Assembly: GCA_943349385.1 (NCBI GenBank)
Contig: CALQZM010000003.1
Location: 1 to 28,575 of the forward strand
Direction of reading: 5' to 3'
DNA length: 28,575 bases
From: Candidatus Peribacteria bacterium
GTDB taxonomy: Bacteria; Patescibacteriota; Gracilibacteria; UBA1369; GCA-2718715
The notes beneath the pieces were generated by a model, which saw only the letters and a program-made list of their open reading frames with translations, ran no database searches and was not told the DNA's origin. This document shows positions 1 to 8,268 of the stretch, in pieces. Made by a program: the position numbers and the translations under genes. The stretch's first letter is position 1. Each line of letters begins with the position of its first letter.

Positions 1-888
1 AAAAATTCTAAGTTTGTTTTAGCGGTTTCAGGTGGAGTTGATTCAATGGTTTTGTTGCGGATTTTTCTTGAAATTTGCAAGCCGCAGGATTTGATTGTAG
101 TGCATTTTGATCATGGTGTGCGTGCGGATGCGAACCTCGATTTTGATTTGATTGAAGCCTATTTGAAGGAGTTTAATTTTGATTCTATTAACTTGGTTTT
201 AAAAAAATTACAGTTTGAGTCCGACTCTAATTTTGAGGCTGAAGCCCGTAAACTACGGTATGAAAATTTGGAGTTAATACGAAAACAGCAGAAGGCTGAT
301 TTAATTGTTACAGCTCATCATTTAGACGATCAAATTGAGACAGTTTTTTTGAATTTTTTAAAAGGATCTTTTGTCGACGGGCTCTCGGGTCTGGCAAATT
401 TTGACTTAAACAGAAAACTACTTAGGCCATTTTTGAACCAGACAAAAGCGTCTTTACATGATTTTGCGACTGAATTTAAAGTTCCTTATTTAACCGATTC
501 AACTAATCAAGAGTCGAAACATTTAAGAAATTATTTACGTAATGATATTTTGCCTCCACTTCAAACAAAAATTGGATCCTTGAAAGTATTAGCTCGAAAT
601 GCAGAGTTTTTTGGCGAATTAGCTAGTTATCTTGACCATATAGTTGAAGAATTTTTAAATAAAAATTTGTTAAAGGATGAGATTGAACGCAGTAAGATTA
701 TGGAACTACCGTCTTTTTTAAGGTTTAAGTTGTATCAAACATTGTTAAATAGTTATCCGTTATCGGTTGCAGATTTTAAAGAAATTGATAGTTTAGTTGA
801 ATTTGGTGTTACCGGTAAATTTAGACAGATGGGTGAAATTAGGTTTTTAATTAATAAGAAAAATTTGTATATTGTTGTTGATTTGTAA
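1..888 (+). CDS. tilS: tRNA(Ile)-lysidine synthase, 5' end outside window
   Basis: TilS ligates lysine to C34 of the CAU-anticodon tRNA-Ile (forming lysidine), so that it reads AUA. The reading frame is open to base 1. The PP-loop ATP motif SGGVDS is encoded at about 28-45, upstream of the first in-window ATG at 46, so the true start lies before the window. Further family marks are AHHLDDQIET (near 313-340) and DSTNQES followed by RNYLRNDILP (about 500-560). About 296 residues are present. The C-terminal part is short compared with the roughly 430-residue enterobacterial enzyme, as in other reduced forms. Adjacency to ftsH is a widely conserved bacterial order. Ends in TAA. Cytoplasmic. Confidence 0.93.
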   Translation, partial: KNSKFVLAVSGGVDSMVLLRIFLEICKPQDLIVVHFDHGVRADANLDFDLIEAYLKEFNFDSINLVLKKLQFESDSNFEAEARKLRYENLELIRKQQKADLIVTAHHLDDQIETVFLNFLKGSFVDGLSGLANFDLNRKLLRPFLNQTKASLHDFATEFKVPYLTDSTNQESKHLRNYLRNDILPPLQTKIGSLKVLARNAEFFGELASYLDHIVEEFLNKNLLKDEIERSKIMELPSFLRFKLYQTLLNSYPLSVADFKEIDSLVEFGVTGKFRQMGEIRFLINKKNLYIVVDL

Positions 889-1219
889 CAACATTATTTG
901 TTTTCTAATAGCTTTATTTAATTGTTAATTTTCCCTTTTTTCATTTTACCTCAGCCAAGTTGATTTGACGTAAGCACGATTTGTATTCTGATTATCAGCG
1001 CTGAAAAGTTGACGAAAATAGATTGTGTTAGAGAGTTCATACCTTGCCTGTTTCGTTACACTAGTTTTTCACCAGCGAACGCTTTTTAGAAACCAAATAT
1101 TAAACATAAAATAATTTTCAAACTTAAAATCGCATAGCCAACGTAATTTCCATTTCAAAAAAACTAAAAATCGTGTAGATTTCTTCTATATAAATTTTAA
1201 ATTAACCCGATTAATTAAG
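889..1219. other. 331-nt gap between tilS and ftsH, possibly a structured RNA
   Basis: No ORF, tRNA or recognisable RNA family was seen. The middle (about 940-1090) is visibly richer in G+C than the flanks and has nested complementarity. CTGAT/ATCAG lies at 988-998 and the palindrome TCAGCGCTGA at 995-1004. CGCTG plus AAAA (999-1007) can pair with TTTT and CAGCG (1066-1077, 3-nt bulge). Inside that, ACGAAA (1012-1017) can pair with TTTCGT (1051-1056). The last 60 nt are A/T-rich and hold a weak TATAAA (1189-1194), the only -10 candidate for ftsH. Confidence 0.3.
1003..1018 (+). repeat. 16-nt intergenic repeat, copy 1
   Basis: GAAAAGTTGACGAAAA occurs here and, exactly, on the minus strand at 20711-20726. 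Both sites are intergenic. The core TTGACGAAAA also lies in a third gap at 4419-4428 (minus). In all three TTGACG resembles a -35 box, but no good -10 follows at 16-18 nt here. Confidence 0.55.
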
Positions 1220-3022
1220 ATGAATTCTAAAGTTAAAGTTCCAAATAAAAGAAATAGTTTTTTAACGTTGATTGTAATAGCTTTGATCCTTGCCGGATAT
1301 TTTGCTTATACTAACCCAACTTTTACAGAAACTGAGAAAGTCTCATTTACTGAATTTAGACAAAATATCGCCAAAAGTGAAATTAGTGGTTCAGTCTTAA
1401 TTCAAGGTGATAAAGTTAGTTTTAAAACCAAAGACAAAAAATCCTACTACACCTATAAAGAGCCAAACTCTAGTGTATACGAAATCTTAAATGATAAAGA
1501 AATTGCTAAAATAAATTTAGAAGTTAAGCCTGAAAATACTTTTTATTCAGATTTAATGTTCGCGGCAATTCCGGTCGTTTTAATAGTCTTGTTCTTTCTG
1601 TTTATGTTTAGACAAGCTCAAAGTAGCAATAGCCAAGCTATGAGTTTTGGTAAAAGTAACGCCAAAATGCATGATAAAACTAAAGAAAAAACTTCATTTA
1701 AAGATGTAGCCGGGGCAACAGAAGCCAAACAGGAGCTTGAAGAGATTGTGGATTTTTTAAAGTATCCAAACAAATATTCTAAGATGGGTGCAAAAATCCC
1801 AAAAGGTGTCCTACTAATTGGAGCTCCTGGAACAGGTAAAACTTTATTGGCTCGAGCTGTAGCAGGTGAGGCTGATGTGCCTTTTTTTGCGATTTCAGGA
1901 TCTGAATTTGTAGAAATGTTCGTAGGTGTTGGTGCTAGTCGGGTTCGTGATTTATTTAAAAAAGCAAAACGAAATTCACCATGTATAATCTTTATTGATG
2001 AAATTGATGCAGTGGGTAGACAACGTGGCGCTGGTATGGGTGGTGGACATGATGAGCGTGAGCAAACTTTAAATCAAATTTTGACTGAGATGGATGGTTT
2101 TGAACAAGGTACAAGCGTAATTGTAATGGCGGCAACAAATAGGCCAGATGTACTTGATCCAGCTTTATTGAGACCAGGAAGATTTGATAGACGAGTAGTA
2201 GTAGATAAACCAGACATTAAAGATAGATCCGCAATTCTTGCTGTACATGGACGAAATAAGCCACTTGAAAAAGGTATCAAACTTGAAAAAATTGCCAGAC
2301 AAACTCCTGGATTCACTGGTGCTGATCTTGAAAATATTATGAATGAAGCAGCGATTTTAGCTGCTAAGAATGATGCTAAAAAAATTACTCAACATGATTT
2401 AGAAATGTCGGTTGAAAAAGTTGCTTTAGGTCCTGAAAAAAAATCTAGAGTATTGTCTCCAGAGGAACGAAAAATTACTTCTTATCACGAAGTGGGCCAT
2501 GCTTTAGTAGGTCATTTGATTCCTAGTTGTGATCCTGTACATAAAATTTCAATTATCTCACGTGGACAAGCCTTAGGCGTAACATGGTATTTGCCAGAAG
2601 AAGACAGGCATCTTTATGCTAAAAGTAAATTTGAAGGTGAACTTTGTTCTTTACTAGGAGGATACGTGGCTGAAGAAATCTTTTTTGGAGAAGTTACCAC
2701 AGGTGCCTCTAGCGACTTAGAACGAGCTTCTGGAATTGCCCGTAGAATGGTTACTGAATTTGGAATGAGTGATTTAGGTCCAGTAGTATTTGGCGAAAAA
2801 AATAAAGAAGTGTTCTTAGGCCGAGATTTTGGACATGCAAAAAACTACTCTGAGGATATGGCCTCTAAAATTGATGCAAAAATTTCTGAATTCGTGAATG
2901 AGGCTTACGAGAAAACTAAAGCTATTGTAATCAAAAATAAGCCTAAATTAGCTGAAATTGCCGAAGATTTACTAGTAAAAGAAAATATATCTAGAGATGA
3001 GTTCTTAGCTTATTTTAACTAG
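1220..3022 (+). CDS. ftsH: ATP-dependent membrane zinc protease FtsH
   Basis: FtsH is a hexameric membrane AAA+ protease that extracts and degrades misfolded membrane proteins and some regulators. Two membrane segments (about residues 13-30 and 111-130) flank a short extracytoplasmic domain. The AAA domain has Walker A GAPGTGKT (201-208), Walker B IIFIDE (256-261) and an arginine-finger region LRPGRFDRR (317-325). The M41 protease has HEVGH (423-427) and the third zinc ligand Asp in GASSDLERA (near 499). At 600 residues it is near normal length. First gene of an operon with hsp20 and galU. The ATG follows an A/T leader without a Shine-Dalgarno. Ends in TAG. Confidence 0.98.
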   Translation: MNSKVKVPNKRNSFLTLIVIALILAGYFAYTNPTFTETEKVSFTEFRQNIAKSEISGSVLIQGDKVSFKTKDKKSYYTYKEPNSSVYEILNDKEIAKINLEVKPENTFYSDLMFAAIPVVLIVLFFLFMFRQAQSSNSQAMSFGKSNAKMHDKTKEKTSFKDVAGATEAKQELEEIVDFLKYPNKYSKMGAKIPKGVLLIGAPGTGKTLLARAVAGEADVPFFAISGSEFVEMFVGVGASRVRDLFKKAKRNSPCIIFIDEIDAVGRQRGAGMGGGHDEREQTLNQILTEMDGFEQGTSVIVMAATNRPDVLDPALLRPGRFDRRVVVDKPDIKDRSAILAVHGRNKPLEKGIKLEKIARQTPGFTGADLENIMNEAAILAAKNDAKKITQHDLEMSVEKVALGPEKKSRVLSPEERKITSYHEVGHALVGHLIPSCDPVHKISIISRGQALGVTWYLPEEDRHLYAKSKFEGELCSLLGGYVAEEIFFGEVTTGASSDLERASGIARRMVTEFGMSDLGPVVFGEKNKEVFLGRDFGHAKNYSEDMASKIDAKISEFVNEAYEKTKAIVIKNKPKLAEIAEDLLVKENISRDEFLAYFN

Positions 3023-3031
3023 ACTAATTAT

Positions 3032-3466
3032 ATGAAAAATAAAATGACTAAAAGGGGTGATGCTGAAAAAGAGAAAGATTTAATTTCTTTTTTATCTATT
3101 GAAGATGATGATTTTAAATCTCATTTAGAAAAGGTCGAAGGAGAGTTAAGTTTAGATGTTTTTCAAACGGATACCCATTTAGTTGTCATTGCCCCAGTGG
3201 CTGGAGTTGAGGCCGAAGATATAGATATTTCGGTTAATGATAATGAAGTATTATGTATAAAGGGTACTCGTAATATTTGTAAAGATGTACATCATGAAGA
3301 TTATTTGACTAAGGAATGTTTTTGGGGAGCTTTTGCTAGATCTATATTATTGCCCGAAGGATTAGATTCAGATCAAATTAAGGCAACTTTTAAACGTGGA
3401 GTACTGCGGATTGAGATCCCTAAAGTAAAGTACGAAAAAACTAAGAAAGTTAAAATTAGTGATTAA
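3032..3466 (+). CDS. Small heat-shock protein, Hsp20/alpha-crystallin family
   Basis: A 144-residue ATP-independent holdase that keeps unfolding proteins soluble. The alpha-crystallin domain covers about residues 40-140, with the beta2 entry DVFQTDTHLVVIAPVAGV and the signature FKRGVLRIEIPK near the C-terminus. The N-terminal arm is short and very charged. It starts 9 nt after the ftsH stop, so it is very probably co-transcribed with that protease, a sensible pairing of quality-control functions. The spacer contains TAATTA and no Shine-Dalgarno. A second in-frame Met at residue 5 is an alternative start. Ends in TAA. Confidence 0.95.
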   Translation: MKNKMTKRGDAEKEKDLISFLSIEDDDFKSHLEKVEGELSLDVFQTDTHLVVIAPVAGVEAEDIDISVNDNEVLCIKGTRNICKDVHHEDYLTKECFWGAFARSILLPEGLDSDQIKATFKRGVLRIEIPKVKYEKTKKVKISD

Positions 3467-3475
3467 AAATAATTA

Positions 3476-4357
3476 ATGAATTATCCAAAAATTAAAAAAG
3501 CAGTATTCCCCGTAGCTGGTTTTGGTACAAGATTTTTGCCTGTAACTAAAAGTCAGCCTAAAGAAATGTTACCAGTTGTAGATAAACCTGTAATTCAATA
3601 CTTGGTAGAAGAAGCAGTTCAGTCAGGAATCGAAGAGATTATTATTGTAACAGGGCGAGGTAAGCGAGCCATCGAAGATTATTTTGATCAATCTTTTGAA
3701 TTAGAGCATAACTTAGTAGAGAAAGGTAAAACGGATTTGTTACGAGAAGTCCTAGAGATTCCTAATTTGGCTAAATTTATTTATGTAAGACAATCTGTGC
3801 CAAAAGGTGACGGTGATGCAATTATGCAGGCTTTTAATATTGTAAAGGATGAGCCGTTTGCGGTTTTATTTGGGGATGATTTAGTTGTGCATGAAGTTCC
3901 TGCTATTAAGCAGTTAATGCAAGTGTATGAGCAAACAGGCTCATCGGTAGTGGCTCTGACTGAGGTTTTGGATACTGAACTTAGCAGTTATGGAGTGGTG
4001 AATGTTAAGGATTTTAAATCGGCTAATTTAGAAATTACTGATTTAGTTGAAAAACCGAAGACTAGAGCTGAAGCTCCTTCGAATTTAGGTGTTATAGGTA
4101 AGTATATTATTACTCCAGAAGTTTTAGCAGTGTTAAATGATTTGTATAAAAAACCGATTATTTCGGGCGAGCTTAGATTGGCAGACGCCTTAAAGTTGGC
4201 TGTAAATAGCGGAGTTCCTGTTTATGGTAAACTAATTGAAGGCGAAAGATTTGATACTGGTTCAAAATTAGGATTAATTAAAGCTACTATAGATTTTGCT
4301 ATGCGCCGCCAAGATTTGGCTCCAGAATTAAAGGAATTTTTAAAGAGATATGTTTAG
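3476..4357 (+). CDS. galU: UTP-glucose-1-phosphate uridylyltransferase
   Basis: Makes UDP-glucose from UTP and glucose-1-phosphate for cell-envelope glycans. The 293-residue length is typical of bacterial GalU. The nucleotide-binding start has AGFGTRFLPVTKSQPKEMLP (about residues 14-33). A metal/nucleotide motif FGDDLV lies mid-protein, followed by LVEKP, and RFDTGSKLG near the C-terminus is the GalU-specific motif. It begins 9 nt after hsp20, again with TAATTA in the spacer, making the third gene of the ftsH operon. The product could feed the glycan pathway of the sugar transferase at 6794. Ends in TAG. Confidence 0.96.
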   Translation: MNYPKIKKAVFPVAGFGTRFLPVTKSQPKEMLPVVDKPVIQYLVEEAVQSGIEEIIIVTGRGKRAIEDYFDQSFELEHNLVEKGKTDLLREVLEIPNLAKFIYVRQSVPKGDGDAIMQAFNIVKDEPFAVLFGDDLVVHEVPAIKQLMQVYEQTGSSVVALTEVLDTELSSYGVVNVKDFKSANLEITDLVEKPKTRAEAPSNLGVIGKYIITPEVLAVLNDLYKKPIISGELRLADALKLAVNSGVPVYGKLIEGERFDTGSKLGLIKATIDFAMRRQDLAPELKEFLKRYV

Positions 4358-4437
4358 ATTTGGCTTCTAAAAGCTGATTTCTTGATTATACGAGTGAATT
4401 AGAGTGCTTAATTGTTGTTTTCGTCAAGCCTAGTCTT

Positions 4438-4466
4438 TTGAAAAATAATCATTTTTGAGGTATAAT
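4438..4466 (+). promoter_or_regulatory. Promoter of the TPR gene
   Basis: TTGAAA (4438-4443), a 17-nt spacer and a perfect TATAAT (4461-4466). The ATG at 4498 is 31 nt further on, giving a leader of roughly 25 nt made of TTTAATTAATTTAT-type sequence. The minus strand of the same gap holds TTGACGAAAA (4419-4428), shared with the repeat at 1003 and 20711. Confidence 0.7.
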
Positions 4467-4497
4467 AATATAATTTCTTTAATTAATTTATATCCCA

Positions 4498-5085
4498 ATG
4501 ATTTATAAGAAAAGTGAATACGCTGATGTCTTGAAATTAGCAGACGAAAAAAAAGTTCAAGGACTGCATGAAGAATCAATTAAAATTTGCGAAGCAATTC
4601 TGTGTGATGACTTAGATTGTGCCGAGGCTTACGAAGAAATTGGTGACAATTATTTAAGTCTAAGACAGTTTGATAAAGCTATTACTGCTTTGAACAGAGC
4701 TTTGAAAATTGCGCCTACAAGTGCCAATGCACATTATTTACTTGGATTTACATATTCTTCAATGAATAAATGGGATAAATCAATTGAAGAGTTAGAAGTA
4801 GCGGATAATTTAGAACCTAATCATGCTGAAATTTTAAGATGTTTAGGTTGGTCAATATTTCATTCTGGTCGCAGACGTCAAGGATTAGTTTTGTTAGAAA
4901 GAGCTGCTGAATTGTCGAAAGAAGATATTTTGATTTTAAGTGATCTAGGAATTTGTTATTTAAATGAAAGAAGTTTTGATAAAGCTGAAAGAATTTTTCA
5001 AGTAATATTAAATCTTGAGCCTCAAAACGATAAGGCTCGTGAATGCCTGAAAGCATGCAATTATTTTAGAAAAAAAGTAAAATAA
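4498..5085 (+). CDS. Tetratricopeptide-repeat protein
   Basis: A 195-residue protein made almost entirely of about five TPR helical hairpins. Good examples are AYEEIGDNYLSLRQFDKAI, AHYLLGFTYSSMNKWDKSI and ILSDLGICYLNERSFDKAE, each followed by a variant of ALKIAP or ILNLEP. TPRs are protein-binding scaffolds. There is no signal peptide or membrane segment, so it is probably cytoplasmic. No catalytic domain is fused, and the partner cannot be told from the sequence. It is monocistronic: its own promoter is upstream and a strong hairpin terminator starts 15 nt after the TAA stop. Confidence 0.9.
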   Translation: MIYKKSEYADVLKLADEKKVQGLHEESIKICEAILCDDLDCAEAYEEIGDNYLSLRQFDKAITALNRALKIAPTSANAHYLLGFTYSSMNKWDKSIEELEVADNLEPNHAEILRCLGWSIFHSGRRRQGLVLLERAAELSKEDILILSDLGICYLNERSFDKAERIFQVILNLEPQNDKARECLKACNYFRKKVK

Positions 5086-5100
5086 AAATTTTAATATAAA

Positions 5101-5135
5101 AAAAAGAGGGGGCTGCATAGCAGCCCCCTCTTTTT
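5101..5135. terminator. Bidirectional intrinsic terminator
   Basis: A 16-bp perfect stem (5101-5116 with 5120-5135) around the 3-nt loop ATA. The inner eleven pairs are the G/C-rich GAGGGGGCTGC/GCAGCCCCCTC and the outer five are A-T, giving a T-run on both strands. It lies between the convergent TPR gene (+) and SLH gene (-) and can end both. It is by far the most G+C-rich element in this stretch. Confidence 0.95.
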
Positions 5136-5144
5136 AGTTTGTAA

Positions 5145-6317
5145 TTAGTTTGTTGGCGTTTTTAGAAATGTGTCGATTGAAGTTTTTATAATTTTTGCAA
5201 TTTGACCTCGGTTTACGTTTTCGTCTAATTTAATTGTTCCATCTCCATTACCAGATATCACTTTATATTTTGTAAGCAAACAAGTAGCTTTTGCATTAGG
5301 ATGCGTAGCGCTAAAGTCGCTGTATGTTACTGAGTTTAAGTCGCAAACTTCAGTAGCAAGAGTCGGTTGTACTCTTGAAAGTGCTTCGAATACTGTTTGG
5401 AAAACTTCGCCACGAGTTACAAATCTGTCTGGATTTTCTAGGTCTTTGGAAACAAGGCTTAAGTTTAGTTTAACAGCTTTTTTGAAGTATCCTTTTGCCC
5501 AGTGATTTGCAAGTTTTGATTCGTCTGAAAGTACAGTAGTTGTATCTTCAGTTTCATTGATAAGTTTTAATGCTATTTTTAACAGTTCTGATTTTCGTAA
5601 GTTGTCAGTAGGTCCAAAAAGTCCAGTAAGGTTTCCGTTGGCGTCTCTGTATCCTTCGATTAATTGTTTGTCTTTAATTGCTTCAACGTACTGAGTAAAC
5701 CATGAGTCTTCGTCAGTGTCTTTGAATGGAATTAATTTTTCTTGAAATTTTCTTTGGATTTGGTTTTCTTTGGCATTTACAAATTTTGTCTGTATGTTCT
5801 CACAGAATTCTTTGATTTGACCTGGATTTAGGTTGAATCCGTTTTGTTCAATGAAGTTAGTAAGTTCTGTTACATCTTCAGACTCTTCTAAATATGTATA
5901 GCTAGTAATATCTGTTAATGTCTTTTGGCAGCCTGTGCTAATATTTGCATATTTTGCTCTTATTTTTGCTGCTTTTTCTTCGAGTTTTACTTTAATTTCT
6001 GCTCTTTTTTCTAGAAACTTATTCAATTTTTCAGCTCTTTTTAAGAATAATTTTTCAGGCGTAAGATCATCATCTGAGTCATCATCTGAGTCGTCATCTG
6101 AGTCGTCATCTGAGTCGTCATCAGAGTCATCATCAGAGTCGTCGTCAGAATCATCATCTGAATCCTCATCAGAATCGTCATCTGAATCATCGTCAGAATC
6201 ATCGCTAGATGCTAATAGTTGAGGTGTGTCTTGGTTACTTTGTGCAAATACCGCTCCCGAAGCTGAAAGTGTAAGCAGTAAGCTACAAAGCAATAGGCTT
6301 AAAAATTTTTTACTCAT
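5145..6317 (-). CDS. Secreted SLH-domain protein with Asp/Ser repeat
   Basis: A 390-residue exported surface protein. A signal peptide (residues 1-25) has a Lys-containing start, a Leu-rich core and a likely cut after VFA. An acidic Asp/Ser tandem repeat follows (38-84), then a charged helical, probably coiled-coil stretch (86-125). Three S-layer-homology-like modules come next, at about 197-253, 268-315 and 331-385. They show the usual pattern of DSWFTQYVEAIKDKQLIEGY, GPTDNLRKSELLKIALK and VNRGQIAKII. SLH modules anchor proteins to cell-wall glycan. Four cysteines in the mature part could form disulfides. The Asp-rich stalk may bind divalent cations (inference). Ends in TAA, 9 nt from the terminator. 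Confidence 0.9.
   Translation of the reverse strand: MSKKFLSLLLCSLLLTLSASGAVFAQSNQDTPQLLASSDDSDDDSDDDSDEDSDDDSDDDSDDDSDDDSDDDSDDDSDDDSDDDLTPEKLFLKRAEKLNKFLEKRAEIKVKLEEKAAKIRAKYANISTGCQKTLTDITSYTYLEESEDVTELTNFIEQNGFNLNPGQIKEFCENIQTKFVNAKENQIQRKFQEKLIPFKDTDEDSWFTQYVEAIKDKQLIEGYRDANGNLTGLFGPTDNLRKSELLKIALKLINETEDTTTVLSDESKLANHWAKGYFKKAVKLNLSLVSKDLENPDRFVTRGEVFQTVFEALSRVQPTLATEVCDLNSVTYSDFSATHPNAKATCLLTKYKVISGNGDGTIKLDENVNRGQIAKIIKTSIDTFLKTPTN
6066..6206 (-). repeat. 12-bp tandem repeat encoding DSDD units
   Basis: About twelve 12-bp units encode Asp-Ser-Asp-Asp, with one Glu substitution (DSDEDS). Units differ mainly at third codon positions, so the array has been maintained as protein and is not a fresh slippage product, though it is likely length-variable. 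The opposite strand spells a spurious Ser/Glu ORF. Confidence 0.93.
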
Positions 6318-6342
6318 AAATTTTGGGTTAAATTCGTATCGT

Positions 6343-6348
6343 ATTATA
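6343..6348 (-). promoter_or_regulatory. -10 box of the SLH gene
   Basis: TATAAT on the minus strand, 25 nt before the ATG at 6317. There is no convincing -35 at 16-18 nt (TAGCAA at best). It is divergent from the RNase P RNA gene. Confidence 0.5.
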
Positions 6349-6405
6349 CTCTTTCTTTTTAGACTTGCTATTTAATCAAATTGACTTAAAATTTGGCTGT
6401 TCTTT

Positions 6406-6771
6406 AAAATCGTAAGTGAATAGTCGCGATTTAAGATTTATTCTTAGATTGAGGAAAGTCCGAGCATCATAAGGCAAAAGTAGCAGCTAACGGCTGCCGT
6501 TTCGTAAGAAATAGGGAAAGTGCCACAGAGACAATACTATCTATTGCTTAGGCAATAGAGAAAGGTGAAAAGTTGATTTTAAATCAAGACTTTAAGGTAA
6601 CTTAAAGATTCCGGTAAACCCTACTTGATGCAAGTTAGAATGGAAAGCGGTGGCTAAGTTGCCTTGAACTCACCCCTTGCCTAACGCATGATTAAATAAG
6701 CAATTATTTAACAAGATAAATGACTATTACAGTTTTACTGTTACAGAACTCGGCTTATAGCTTACGATTTT
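6406..6771 (+). ncRNA. rnpB: RNase P RNA (bacterial type A)
   Basis: Catalytic RNA that removes 5' leaders from pre-tRNAs. The universal cores are present and in order. CR-I is GAGGAAAGTCCGAGC (about 6453-6467), the CR-IV-like GGTAAACCCTACTTGATGCA lies near 6613-6632, and CR-V is ACAGAACTCGGCTTATAG (about 6743-6760), which closes P4 with CR-I. Helix P1 is an 11-bp perfect pairing of 6406-6416 with 6761-6771, which sets both ends and gives about 366 nt. A possible promoter is TTGCTA (6365-6370), 16 nt, TAAAAT (6387-6392). The sugar transferase ATG is only 22 nt after P1, so read-through into it is likely. Confidence 0.95.
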
Positions 6772-6793
6772 AAAATTCAAATATATAGAAATT

Positions 6794-8236
6794 ATGAAAA
6801 AACTAGAGATTATTTTTGGAATAATAAGGCTTCCGTTTGATATACTAGCGGGATTAGCTGGTTTTGTATTTGCTTATTATTTTCGGTTAACTCCAATTAT
6901 TGCAGAGTATATTGGTACGGTAGAATCTGTTTCTTATTATAGTACTTACAATAATTATATTTTTCAGTATGCGTTGCCATTAGTTGGATATTTAGTTTTG
7001 GTAATGGCTTTGTTTGGTTTGTATAATTTAAAAACGATTGATTCTTTTTGGGTTCAAGTAAAAAGGATTACAGCTAGTCTTGGATTTTGGTTAGGTTCAA
7101 TTATTTCCTATTTTTTCATTGTACGTGATTTTCCATTTTCTAGATTCGTTATTCTGTTTTCGTTCGTGGCTATTTTAATTTGTATAATTTTTGCCCGTTT
7201 GTTTGTAATTATTTTGCAAAAATTTTGTTTAAAATATGGTTATGGTAAGAGAAGAGTTTTATTAGTTTCTGATACTAAATTGAATTTAAGGCGTATTATG
7301 AAATCTTTAAAAAAAGATATAAGATTTGAAATTATTGGATATATTGCTCCCGAAAAGTTTAAATTAACGTCCAAGTATTTAGGTACTCATCTTGAATTAA
7401 TGAATATACTTAACGAGCACCAAATCGATGATGTTTTTCAAGTTGGAAATTCAAATTGTCAGGCCGATGTAATGCAGTTTTGCAGGTTTTTTCACAAAGA
7501 ATATCATTTTATACCCGAAGTACTTGAGGTGCAACGGCATAATATTGTACTAGAAGAAATTTCTGGGTTACCAATCTTTAGAGTGAATCAAACACCATTA
7601 GATGGATGGGGACGAGTAATTAAACGTTTAATTGATTTAATTTTAAGTGGGCTTGGTTTACTGATTTTAGCTCCACTGTTTGTAGTGGTTACTATTTTAA
7701 TTAAATTCGATTCTAAAGGTCCAATTTTTTTCAAATATCTAGAAGATGGTACAGTGGTGAAAAGAATTGGATACAGAGGGAAGCCATTTTATTGTTCTAA
7801 ATTTAGAACAATGGCTCATAATACTCATTCATTGAGATATTCAGATTTAGCTGAAAAAGATTTAAGAAAAGATTCCCCTTTAGTTAAGATTAAAAATGAC
7901 CCACGTGTTACAAAACTTGGTTTAATGTTAAGACGTTTCGATATCGATGAGTTGCCTCAGCTTTGGAATGTGTTTAAAGGTGAAATGAGTTTGGTTGGTC
8001 CTCGTCCACATTTAGTCGAAGAAGTTGCTAAGTATAATTTGCATCATCGCTATGTACTAACGGTTAAACCTGGCATTACTGGCTTGGCTCAGGTAAGTGG
8101 TCGAAGTGATTTGAATTTTGAAGAAGAAGTACGATTAGACTCTTATTATGTAGAAAACTGGGATATTTGGATGGACTTTAAAATCTTACTTAAAACTATT
8201 TTAGTCGTCATTAAAGGTCACGGTGAATTTAAATAG
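6794..8236 (+). CDS. Polyprenyl-phosphate sugar-1-phosphate transferase (exopolysaccharide initiation)
   Basis: A 480-residue membrane protein of the WcaJ/WbaP-like group, which transfers a sugar-1-phosphate from a nucleotide sugar to the lipid carrier to start a surface glycan. Four membrane segments lie at about residues 12-30, 57-77, 92-110 and 117-140. A Rossmann-like middle domain follows (GKRRVLLVSD at 151-160). The catalytic domain (about 273-475) has a membrane helix (282-303), FYCSKFRTM (332-340), LGLMLRRFDIDELPQLWNV (375-393), MSLVGPRP (398-405) and KPGITGLAQVSGR (425-437). UDP-glucose from GalU could be a substrate, but the sugar cannot be read from sequence. No other glycan genes are nearby. 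Ends in TAG. Confidence 0.93.
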   Translation: MKKLEIIFGIIRLPFDILAGLAGFVFAYYFRLTPIIAEYIGTVESVSYYSTYNNYIFQYALPLVGYLVLVMALFGLYNLKTIDSFWVQVKRITASLGFWLGSIISYFFIVRDFPFSRFVILFSFVAILICIIFARLFVIILQKFCLKYGYGKRRVLLVSDTKLNLRRIMKSLKKDIRFEIIGYIAPEKFKLTSKYLGTHLELMNILNEHQIDDVFQVGNSNCQADVMQFCRFFHKEYHFIPEVLEVQRHNIVLEEISGLPIFRVNQTPLDGWGRVIKRLIDLILSGLGLLILAPLFVVVTILIKFDSKGPIFFKYLEDGTVVKRIGYRGKPFYCSKFRTMAHNTHSLRYSDLAEKDLRKDSPLVKIKNDPRVTKLGLMLRRFDIDELPQLWNVFKGEMSLVGPRPHLVEEVAKYNLHHRYVLTVKPGITGLAQVSGRSDLNFEEEVRLDSYYVENWDIWMDFKILLKTILVVIKGHGEFK

Positions 8237-8268
8237 CACATTGAACACTGTATAAAGCACAGTTTTAA

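Noticed and set aside
889..1219. tRNA, tmRNA or SRP RNA in the tilS-ftsH gap
   Set aside because: No T-arm, CCA end, tag ORF or SRP GGAAG-type core was found.
3040..3065. AGGGGTGATG inside hsp20 as a Shine-Dalgarno and start
   Set aside because: That ATG is out of frame with the Hsp20 reading frame and opens no meaningful ORF.
6066..6206. CRISPR-like periodicity
   Set aside because: The 12-bp units are contiguous, have no spacers and encode protein in frame.
5935..6222. Plus-strand Ser/Glu-repeat ORF
   Set aside because: It is the complement of the DSDD repeat and signal-peptide region of the SLH gene. It lacks a promoter or family match.
8246..8263. Terminator between the sugar transferase and the anchored protein
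   Set aside because: Only a 5-bp ACTGT/ACAGT stem with a short T-run; too weak to call.
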